Positions 18,137 through 26,103 of a stretch of 32,974 nt of DNA are shown here, piece after piece (positions within the stretch are counted from its first letter, which is position 1; every line of letters starts with the position of its first letter). Location: the NCBI GenBank assembly GCA_029571905.1, contig JAKPXU010000003.1, forward strand, positions 1 through 32,974, read 5' to 3'. Made by a program: the position numbers and the translations under genes. The notes below the pieces were generated by a model. It saw only the letters and a list, made by a program, of their open reading frames with translations, was not told where the DNA came from and ran no database searches. Source of the DNA: Acidobacteriota bacterium. GTDB lineage: Bacteria; Acidobacteriota; Aminicenantia; Aminicenantales; Saccharicenantaceae.

Positions 18137-20134
18137 ATGAAAGGTAAAAAATTGCCGGGCTTGATGCTGGGCTGTTTATTGTTGGTTATCTGTTGCAGCT
18201 ACTTGTTGCCTCAGGCCAGGACAAATTCGATTATTTCGGTCAAATCTCCGAACGAAAAGATTGAATTAAGAATCGACCTCAGGGGCCAGATTTTATACTC
18301 TATTTATTTTGATTCCAGAGAAGTTATTAGCCCCTCGCCTATTTCCATGACTATCAATGATAATGTGGTCCTGGGGAAACGTCCCGTTCTAGAAAATCTC
18401 AACCGGACCAGCGTTGATGAAAAGATTTTTCCCGCAGTGAGAGAAAAAAGGGCAGTAGTTGCTGATCGATACGAGCAGGTTAACCTTAAGTTCCGCGGCA
18501 ATTTTGGCTTGATATTTAGAGTCTATGATGATGGCGTTGCTTACCGCTTCTATACCGGCTATCGGGTGCCCATTAAGGTCAGAGCAGAGGAAGCAACATT
18601 TACTTTTCCTGAGAATTATCATGTCTATTTTCCCTTTATAACCAGTTTTCATACCTCATTTGAAAGCACTTATAGTTATCTCCCGCTAAAGGACATCGGT
18701 CCTGACCGATTTGGCTATGCGCCAGTGGTGGTTGAATTAAATGATGGATTCAAAGTGGCGGTAACTGATGTGGCGGTCGATGATTATCCCGGCATGTTCT
18801 TAACAGGAAATAAAGAAGGGCTAGCCCGACTGACTGGCAAATTTGCTGGTTATCCGGCTGAGGAAAAACTTCGTCAGGGCAGCGACCGCGAACTCGAAGT
18901 TGTCCAAGAAGCCAATTATCTGGCTGAAACCAGGGGTAACCGCCAGTATCCATGGCGGCTGGTCGTGCTGGCGGAAAATGATGCTCAGCTGGTTAGTAGC
19001 GACATTGTTTATCGCCTGTCTCCGCCAACCGAGCTGAAGGATACGACCTGGATTAAACCAGGCAAAGTAGCCTGGGACTGGTGGAATGCCCTTAACATTT
19101 TTGGGGTTGATTTTATATCAGGAGTAAATACCGAGACTTATAAATACTATGTTGATTTTGCTTCAAAATATGGACTTGAATATATAATTCTCGATGAAGG
19201 CTGGTCAGATCCGGCTGATCTTTTTAAAATTAACCCGGAGCTGAATCTCGAGGAAGTGGTGAGATATGCCGAATCAAAAAAGGTGGGCGTCATCCTGTGG
19301 TGTGTCTGGTATACTCTGGATCGGCAAATGGACCAAGCCCTTGATTATTTTCAGAGAATCGGGGTTAAAGGGATCAAAGTAGATTTTATGGATCGTGACG
19401 ACCAGAAGATGGTTAACTTCTACCGGCGGTGTGCTGCGGCCGCTGCTAAACGGCATCTGCTGGTTGATTTTCACGGCGCTCATAAGCCGGTTGGCTTAAG
19501 AAGGGCTTTTCCCAATATACTGAATAAAGAAGGTGTCCTGGGGCTGGAAACCAGTAAATGGGCGGCTACCGTTACACCAGAGCACGACCTGTTAATTCCG
19601 TTTATCAGAATGATCGCTGGCCCGATGGATTTTACGCCTGGGGCCATGCGCAATGCTCAAGAGAAGCAGTTCAGGCCGATTTACGATTTGCCCATGAGTC
19701 AGGGTACCCGCTGTCATCAGCTGGCCATGTATATCATTTATGAATCACCTCTGCAAATGCTATGTGATTCGCCGTCAACCTACTTAAGAGAGCCCGAAAT
19801 CATGGAGTTCTTATCTGCCGTTCCCACCGTCTGGGACGAAACCCGGGTTCTAGAGGCCAAAATTGGAGATTACCTGGTGGTAGCCCGGCAGCACGGTGAT
19901 GACTGGTATGTCGGTGCTATGACTGACTGGTCGCCACGGACCATGGAGATAAAGGTTGATTTTCTTGAGTCAGGCAAAAAGTGGATAGCTGAAGTCTGGC
20001 AGGATGGAGTAAATGCTGATCGTTATGCTGCTGATTATAAAAAATTGAAGTTTGAGGTTAATCCGATTGATAGCTTGAAGATAAATCTGGCTCCCGGGGG
20101 CGGCCTGGCTATCAGATTTACCCCGGCGAGATAA
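18137..20134 (+). CDS. glycoside hydrolase family 97 protein (alpha-glucosidase/alpha-galactosidase type)
   Basis: Signal peptide; GH97-like core VAWDWWNALNIFGVDFISGVNTETYKYYVDFASKYGLEYIILDEGWSD, GIKVDFMDRDDQKMVNFY, LLVDFHGAHKPVGLRRAFPNILNKEGVLGLETSKW, IAGPMDFTPGAMRNA. Confidence 0.93.
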   Translation: MKGKKLPGLMLGCLLLVICCSYLLPQARTNSIISVKSPNEKIELRIDLRGQILYSIYFDSREVISPSPISMTINDNVVLGKRPVLENLNRTSVDEKIFPAVREKRAVVADRYEQVNLKFRGNFGLIFRVYDDGVAYRFYTGYRVPIKVRAEEATFTFPENYHVYFPFITSFHTSFESTYSYLPLKDIGPDRFGYAPVVVELNDGFKVAVTDVAVDDYPGMFLTGNKEGLARLTGKFAGYPAEEKLRQGSDRELEVVQEANYLAETRGNRQYPWRLVVLAENDAQLVSSDIVYRLSPPTELKDTTWIKPGKVAWDWWNALNIFGVDFISGVNTETYKYYVDFASKYGLEYIILDEGWSDPADLFKINPELNLEEVVRYAESKKVGVILWCVWYTLDRQMDQALDYFQRIGVKGIKVDFMDRDDQKMVNFYRRCAAAAAKRHLLVDFHGAHKPVGLRRAFPNILNKEGVLGLETSKWAATVTPEHDLLIPFIRMIAGPMDFTPGAMRNAQEKQFRPIYDLPMSQGTRCHQLAMYIIYESPLQMLCDSPSTYLREPEIMEFLSAVPTVWDETRVLEAKIGDYLVVARQHGDDWYVGAMTDWSPRTMEIKVDFLESGKKWIAEVWQDGVNADRYAADYKKLKFEVNPIDSLKINLAPGGGLAIRFTPAR

Positions 20135-20195
20135 ATCTTTAGGTAGAACAGTCATAGTGCAGGTGGTCTGAGGAATCTAAACGGGTGCTGGTTTT

Positions 20196-20225
20196 CTGTC
20201 TGGATTAAACTGGCTAAGCAGACAG
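20196..20225. repeat. inverted repeat CTGTCTG-N16-CAGACAG downstream of GH97
   Basis: Perfect 7-bp arms 20196-20202 and 20219-20225. Confidence 0.55.
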
Positions 20226-20251
20226 TCAAGGCAAGGGGACCTGCAGCTACC

Positions 20252-20280
20252 TTGACAATTGCTTGCTGGTTAGATATATT
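20252..20280 (+). promoter_or_regulatory. strong sigma70-like promoter TTGACA-N17-TATATT
   Basis: Consensus TTGACA at 20252-20257, exactly 17 bp, TATATT at 20275-20280; upstream of the SpoIID-domain gene. Confidence 0.65.
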
Positions 20281-20448
20281 AATTTCTAATTTCAAGCCAA
20301 TACAGATTGTATATAAGCGGTGAAATGGTAGATTATATTGAGGTCAGAAGAAAATCTGAAGTAATTCAATTGTTTAGTCCTGCCATCCTGTGACGTCTCC
20401 TCAAGCCTCCTGAGCTATAGAAATAAAATTAATTATAAAGAAAAAAAG

Positions 20449-22680
20449 ATGAAAGTTCTGAAATATTTGAGTGGCATCTTCTTGACCGCCTTTTTTCTTA
20501 TGGCCAGCCCACTGGAATTTGGCCGTGATGTTGATTTCTTCCATGGGTATATTATTCCCCACCCGGTCATAAAGGTTGGGCTGATTACCGGCCTGAAACA
20601 GGCGTCAATCGGTGCTTCAGCCGGCATGAAAGTTTATGAAGTTGGGCGTGAATATCGGCTTCTGGCAGAAGAAGCCGGTGAAGTTGCCATCAGAGTCGAT
20701 CGGGAAAAACTTTCGGAGAAATTCACTCTGCAAATTGGCCAGGCGCGAGACAGACAAGAAGCAGAAATGCTGGCCTCTATTTGGAATGAAAAGCTGGAGA
20801 AGGGGGTAACTGTCAGCAGTCAATCAGATCCAGCCGGAACAATCTACGTCATAAAATATGGCGAGTTTTTGACCAGAGGACAAGCTCTGGCCGCGATAAA
20901 GCAACTGGAGGCCCTCGGCCTTAAAGATGTCTGGATCTTACAAGAAGAGATAAGCTTGCCTGAGCCAGGGACGGCCTGGTTGCAGATCGACCATCATCTC
21001 TTTTCACTTAGGGCTGAGGCTGATCTTTATTTTATTCCAGCACAACAGGAAGGCTATCTAAGCCTCAATGGCCGTAATTATCGTGGGATATTTCTTTTAA
21101 AAAACACTGCCAGTGGTCTATCCCTTATTAATATTCTTAATCTTGAAGATTATTTAAAGGGCGTGGTGCCATTGGAATTATCGCCTGATACCTTTAACGC
21201 CCTTGAGGCTTTGAAAGCTCAGACAGTGGCGGCCAGAACTTATGCTCTGAAGAACCTCGGACGTTACCGTCGTCTTGGTTTTGATCTGACCGATACCCAG
21301 AGTTCTCAGGTTTATGGAGGTCTATCTGCCGAGCATCCATTAAGTAACCAGGCGGTGGAAGAAACTGCTGGCGAAGTCATTACCTATAAGGGAAAACTAA
21401 TTGATGCTCTTTATACCAGCACCTGTGGTGGGATGACAGAAGATGCAGAAAATGTTTTCTTGGGCCAGCCGGTTCCTTACCTCAAAAGTACTACCTGTAG
21501 TCTGGAGAAGCAACCGGAATGGTTAATTGAAGCTAAACAAGCGATTCCGGCAGCCAGGATCAATGAGAGGGATATAAGCAGCCAGATCGCCCCGCTGCTG
21601 GCTCTCGGGCTGCTTTCGTCAGGGAGCGAGCCAGATTATTTTGCTTGTCCGGTCACTGGCCCAGAAATAGAAAGTTCTCTGGCTGCTGCTTCCAGTCTGA
21701 AGAAAATCAACAGCCGCCCAACCGGTCATCAGGACTTAAGACTGGCATCAGCTTCTGTAAATTTTATTGAGCTTAGCCAGTGGCTGATTTCTTATTTTGG
21801 CTGGCAGGAAAAGGCGGCCAATTTTGTCCTGGAGAGTGAGGTTAAATATTTATTGCAGGACTCACCTCAGTTGGCTGAACTTAAAAGTAATGAGCGGAAG
21901 GGCCTGGCTTATCTTATCCAATCAGGAATTTTTCCCTCTTATCTTCGTCAGAGCAACTTGAAGAAAGAAGTCAGCCGGGCGGAATGGGCTTATATTCTTG
22001 AAAAGAGTCTATACTGGCTTGATGACTTCCAACATCAGGGCCTGTTTATTGCCGGCCAGAGTAACCAGATTGAGGTAATCGAAGTGGGAGGTCAGGAAAA
22101 GCGCCTGATAGTTGTTCCGCCCGATGTCTATTTGCTCAGAAGAATGGAGGAGGGGACTTTCCCGGCCAGTCGGCTCAATCTGCTGGGTGGTGAGAAAATA
22201 ACCTGGCTCGAAAAAGACGGCCAGATAAAGCTTTTACAAGTTGACTATCCACCGCCAACCAATGTTCTGGATAGGGATTCAGTTTTTAACCGCTGGACAA
22301 AACGTGTCGGGCGGGATGAACTGGAGAAAAATATTCAGCGTTATTATCCTCGCCTCGGCCGCTTGCTTGATCTTAAGGTTATCCGTCGAGGCCGGTCTAA
22401 ACGTGTAGTTTCACTTCAAATCATAGGTGATGCTCAACAGGTCAATCTCTTCGGCCTTAGAATTAAATGGGTTTTGAATTTAAAAGACACTTTGTTTTAT
22501 GTGGACAGAGAGTTTGATGCCAGCGGCCAGCTGACCCATTTTATTTTTACCGGCCGGGGCTGGGGACATGGAGTCGGATTATGCCAGGTTGGTGCTTATG
22601 GCCTGGCCAGGGCTGGAGCCGGCTACCAGGATATCATCAAGCATTATTATCACCAGGTAAAAGTGGAAAAAATCAATTGA
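20449..22680 (+). CDS. SPOR and SpoIID/LytB domain-containing protein
   Basis: SPOR-like FTLQIGQARDRQEAEMLASIWNEKL...IYVIKYGEFLTRGQALAAIKQLEALGLKDVWIL; SpoIID-like YLKGVVPLELSPDTFNALEALKAQTVAARTYALKN, LYTSTCGGMTEDAENVF, RGWGHGVGLCQVGAYGLARAGAGYQDIIKHYY. Confidence 0.92.
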   Translation: MKVLKYLSGIFLTAFFLMASPLEFGRDVDFFHGYIIPHPVIKVGLITGLKQASIGASAGMKVYEVGREYRLLAEEAGEVAIRVDREKLSEKFTLQIGQARDRQEAEMLASIWNEKLEKGVTVSSQSDPAGTIYVIKYGEFLTRGQALAAIKQLEALGLKDVWILQEEISLPEPGTAWLQIDHHLFSLRAEADLYFIPAQQEGYLSLNGRNYRGIFLLKNTASGLSLINILNLEDYLKGVVPLELSPDTFNALEALKAQTVAARTYALKNLGRYRRLGFDLTDTQSSQVYGGLSAEHPLSNQAVEETAGEVITYKGKLIDALYTSTCGGMTEDAENVFLGQPVPYLKSTTCSLEKQPEWLIEAKQAIPAARINERDISSQIAPLLALGLLSSGSEPDYFACPVTGPEIESSLAAASSLKKINSRPTGHQDLRLASASVNFIELSQWLISYFGWQEKAANFVLESEVKYLLQDSPQLAELKSNERKGLAYLIQSGIFPSYLRQSNLKKEVSRAEWAYILEKSLYWLDDFQHQGLFIAGQSNQIEVIEVGGQEKRLIVVPPDVYLLRRMEEGTFPASRLNLLGGEKITWLEKDGQIKLLQVDYPPPTNVLDRDSVFNRWTKRVGRDELEKNIQRYYPRLGRLLDLKVIRRGRSKRVVSLQIIGDAQQVNLFGLRIKWVLNLKDTLFYVDREFDASGQLTHFIFTGRGWGHGVGLCQVGAYGLARAGAGYQDIIKHYYHQVKVEKIN

Positions 22681-22766
22681 GCTACCTGAAAATATTTGAC
22701 ATCTTTTTTAATTAAGAATAAAAACTTACCTTATCTTCAAAGTCAAGCCGGGAAGGAGCCTGGTTA

Positions 22767-23543
22767 ATGACCTATCTTCAAGCAGCCGTTCTTGGAATTC
22801 TTCAGGGACTGGGAGAATTTCTGCCAATTTCCAGTTCAGCTCATCTGGCAGTTGTCCCTTTCCTTTTTCACTGGGACTATCAGGGACTTGAATATGACGT
22901 GATGCTGCACCTGGGGACTCTTCTGTCTATAATCTGTTTCTTCTGGAAAGACTGGATTCAAATCATTAAAGATGGTTTCAGTCGGCCTGCCACCCCGGAG
23001 GGGCATTATCTCTGGTATATTCTTCTGGCTACTATTCCCGGCGCTCTGGCCGGCTATCTTCTCGAAGAAAAAGCAGAGACAGTTTTCAGGCAGCCGGAGC
23101 TGATTGCTTTCAACCTGATTTTTTTTAGCGGTTTGATTTTTCTGGCTGATCGACTGGCTAAAAACCAGAAAGGGCTGGAGAGCCTGACTCTGGCTGAGGC
23201 CATGCTCATCGGGCTGGCCCAGAGCCTGGCCATTCTACCGGGTGCTTCTCGGTCAGGAATGACCATTATGGCCGCTCTTTTCATTGGCTTCAGACGGCAA
23301 GAATCTGCCCGCTTTTCTTTCTTGCTGTCAACTCCGGTGATCGTCGGAGCGGCTCTGCTGGAAGTGCCTAAAATTTCCTGGAGTCAGATTAATGGGCCTT
23401 TTATTCTTGGTTTTTTATGTTCAGCTTTAGTTGGCTTTTTGTCTATTAAATTTTTGCTCTCTTTTCTTAAAACCAAAACCCTTTTTCCGTTTGTTATCTA
23501 CCGGTTGGCGCTGGCTGGCTTGATTCTGGCCGTTTGCCTGTAA
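22767..23543 (+). CDS. uppP: undecaprenyl-diphosphatase
   Basis: GILQGLGEFLPISSSAHLAVVPF; LPGASRSGMTIMAALFIGFRRQESARFSFLLSTPVI; membrane protein of typical length. Confidence 0.96.
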   Translation: MTYLQAAVLGILQGLGEFLPISSSAHLAVVPFLFHWDYQGLEYDVMLHLGTLLSIICFFWKDWIQIIKDGFSRPATPEGHYLWYILLATIPGALAGYLLEEKAETVFRQPELIAFNLIFFSGLIFLADRLAKNQKGLESLTLAEAMLIGLAQSLAILPGASRSGMTIMAALFIGFRRQESARFSFLLSTPVIVGAALLEVPKISWSQINGPFILGFLCSALVGFLSIKFLLSFLKTKTLFPFVIYRLALAGLILAVCL

Positions 23544-23609
23544 GGCTGGCTACCGGATTGACTTGGGACTGTCTGTCCTTTATACTACTCAGGCTTAACT
23601 GAAATCTTT

Positions 23610-24479
23610 ATGGGAGGAAAAGTGAAAGCCAAAGCTTTATCTTCAGATCGAAAAGAAGCCAGAGAAAATCAGACGCCATCATCGGGCTTGTTTTTTAAGG
23701 TCAAAAAAGTCCTGTATGAGAAAAGGTCAAAGTTTCAAAAAATAGAGATTATTCAAAATGATTTTTATGGGCGTGTTTTGTTTCTCGATGGCCTGGTTCA
23801 AACTACTGAGCGAGATGAATTTTTCTATCATGAAATGCTGGTTGAGCCAGCCCTGTGTTCACATCCCCATCCAGAAAAGGTCCTGGTCATCGGAGGTGGC
23901 GACGGGGGAGCCCTGCGGCACGTCCTGAAACATCCAGTGAAAAAAGCCTGGCTGGTGGAAATTGACGAAGAGGTCATTAAGGCCTGTGAACAGTATTTCC
24001 CCTGGTTGGAAGCCAGTCTGTCCGATGCAAGGGCCGAGCTGGCCATTGCTGACGGTTTCGATTTTATTCAAACCACCAGAGATAAATTCGATGTTATCAT
24101 AGTTGATTCTTCTGACCCGGTTGGACCTTCAGCAATTTTGCATGAGCGCGATTTTTATTATAAATTGAAAAAAGTTTTAGCGCCGGGAGGAATTATTACC
24201 GCCCAGGCTGGGTCACAGATCCTTCATCTAAAAGAGCATGCCGATAAGGCCAGATTTTTGAAGAAAATGTTCAAATTTAGCCGCTTTTACTCAGGTCCTG
24301 TTCCCACTTACCCGGTTGGAACCTGGTGTTATAATTTTCTCTCAGACCGGATTGACCCTCTTAAAGTAGAAGAATTAAAAATTCCTGATGGTCTCAAATA
24401 TTATAATGAGGAGATTCACCGGGCTGCTTTTGCTCTGCCGGTTTTCTTCAAGCAGGCCATTGGCCAGGGCCGATTTTAA
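23610..24479 (+). CDS. speE: polyamine aminopropyltransferase (spermidine synthase)
   Basis: IIQNDFYGRVLFLDGLVQTTERDEFFYHEMLVEPAL; VIGGGDGGALRHVLKH; VIIVDSSDPVGPS. Confidence 0.96.
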   Translation: MGGKVKAKALSSDRKEARENQTPSSGLFFKVKKVLYEKRSKFQKIEIIQNDFYGRVLFLDGLVQTTERDEFFYHEMLVEPALCSHPHPEKVLVIGGGDGGALRHVLKHPVKKAWLVEIDEEVIKACEQYFPWLEASLSDARAELAIADGFDFIQTTRDKFDVIIVDSSDPVGPSAILHERDFYYKLKKVLAPGGIITAQAGSQILHLKEHADKARFLKKMFKFSRFYSGPVPTYPVGTWCYNFLSDRIDPLKVEELKIPDGLKYYNEEIHRAAFALPVFFKQAIGQGRF

Positions 24480-24506
24480 TTCTGATTGTGTAGCGTAATA
24501 GGAGCT

Positions 24507-24878
24507 TTAAGCACCCTGTCTAACGGCTTTCCAGGCAGCAGTGCCAAAATCGCCCATCTGTGCTTCACCACTCATATTATTCTTGTCCTGGATTTTGCCT
24601 TTGTAGGTGGTGGTGAACTGACCCCGAGGAGTATCTCTCGTAATAGTCCATTCAATCTCGTTACCCTTGACTGTTCCCTCTCCGGTAACATCGCCTCTTT
24701 GACTTTTCATGGTCACTTTTAGCTTCTCGCCTTCCTGGGTGAAAGTAACCTCGTTTGACCTGTCTCCTCTCTGGGTGGTGATGGTCATGGTCCAGTTGCC
24801 GGTGACATTGATTTCCTCAGCCAGGGCCAGCAGCCCGCTGAGAGCCACTAAAAGGATTAGAACCGAAACTTTTTTCAT
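24507..24878 (-). CDS. small secreted hypothetical beta-rich protein
   Basis: 123 aa with clear signal peptide (MKKVSVLILLVALSGLLALA), repeated beta-strand-like pattern GNWTMTITTQRGD / KLKVTMKSQRGDVTGEGTVKGNEIEWTI. Confidence 0.75.
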   Translation of the reverse strand: MKKVSVLILLVALSGLLALAEEINVTGNWTMTITTQRGDRSNEVTFTQEGEKLKVTMKSQRGDVTGEGTVKGNEIEWTITRDTPRGQFTTTYKGKIQDKNNMSGEAQMGDFGTAAWKAVRQGA

Positions 24879-24942
24879 GCTGAGCCTCCTGTTTGATTAG
24901 ACGCAGTGATCCATCTTTTCTTCCAGGCTGGCCAGATGATTT

Positions 24943-25926
24943 TTAACCTGGGTAAAATAAATTGCCACGGGCTTTTTTCTCCTGTAAAACTCTGAGCATG
25001 TCGGAGGTCATTCTGGTGAGGTCATAATCTGGCTGCCAGCCCCATTCTTCCCGGGCAGAGCTATCATCTATAGATTCGGGCCAGGAATCAGCTATAGCCT
25101 GTCTGAAATCAGGTTGATAGTTTATTTCAAAATCGGGGAGATGTTTCTTAATTTCGGCGGCCAGCTCAGCTGCAGAGAAAGACATGGCGGTAACATTAAA
25201 ATTGGAATGATGTTTCAGCCTGGAAAAGTCGGCTTCCATTAGATTTATGATGGATTTCAGGCAGTCAGGCATGTACATCATAGGCAACCTGGTTTCCGGG
25301 CGAAGGAAGCAGTTATACCTTTTATAGATTACTGCTTCATAGAAAATAGCCACGGCATAATCAGTGGTTCCACCTCCTGGCAGGGCTTCATGACTGATAA
25401 TTCCCGGAAAACGGCAGCCGCGGACATCGAGATTAAATTTTTTTACATAATAATCACCCAGATGCTCTCCGGCCACCTTGGTTACTCCATACATGGTGGT
25501 CGGGCTGAGGATGGTATCCTGCGGGGTATTCACCCGAGGTGTCAAAGGGCCAAAGACGGCAATGGAGCTCGGGCAAAAAACCTGCTTAACATCTAACTGG
25601 CGGGCTGCCTCCAGAACATTGAACAGGCCATTCATATTGACTTCCCAGGCTTTTTGTGGATTTTTCTCTCCGCTAGCCGAAAGGATAGCAGCTAGATGAT
25701 AGATTTTTTTAATTCTATATTTTCTGATGATTGCTTCCAGCTGGCTTCCCTGAGTTACATCGAGCTGTTCAAAAGGGCCGAGTCGAAGATTTTGAGTTTT
25801 TGGTTGGACGAGGTCAGTGGCGATGACCTTTTCCTGACCAAAGATAGTCCGCAGAGCGGGTACCAATTCGGAACCGATCTGACCGGCAGCACCGGTTACC
25901 AGAATAGTTTCAGTCTCAGCTGTCAT
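24943..25926 (-). CDS. NAD-dependent epimerase/dehydratase family, L-threonine 3-dehydrogenase-like SDR
   Basis: ILVTGAAGQIGSELVPAL; CPSSIAVFGP; YGVTKVAGE; RFPGIISHEALPGGGTTDYAVAIFYEAV; pattern of SDR-type threonine dehydrogenases. Confidence 0.88.
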   Translation of the reverse strand: MTAETETILVTGAAGQIGSELVPALRTIFGQEKVIATDLVQPKTQNLRLGPFEQLDVTQGSQLEAIIRKYRIKKIYHLAAILSASGEKNPQKAWEVNMNGLFNVLEAARQLDVKQVFCPSSIAVFGPLTPRVNTPQDTILSPTTMYGVTKVAGEHLGDYYVKKFNLDVRGCRFPGIISHEALPGGGTTDYAVAIFYEAVIYKRYNCFLRPETRLPMMYMPDCLKSIINLMEADFSRLKHHSNFNVTAMSFSAAELAAEIKKHLPDFEINYQPDFRQAIADSWPESIDDSSAREEWGWQPDYDLTRMTSDMLRVLQEKKARGNLFYPG

Positions 25927-26103
25927 CTTGGCTCCTGTGATAAAAAAAATGGAATAAGATGAATTTTATATCTTTAGTTACTGGCCATGTCAACACCGGT
26001 TTGTTTTTAAGGGGTGGGAATGGCTTCTATTTTTGCTCTTTTATAATTTTTATGGATAGTGATAAAATGAAAAACTTAAAGATCAATTTAATGGGAGGAT
26101 TAA

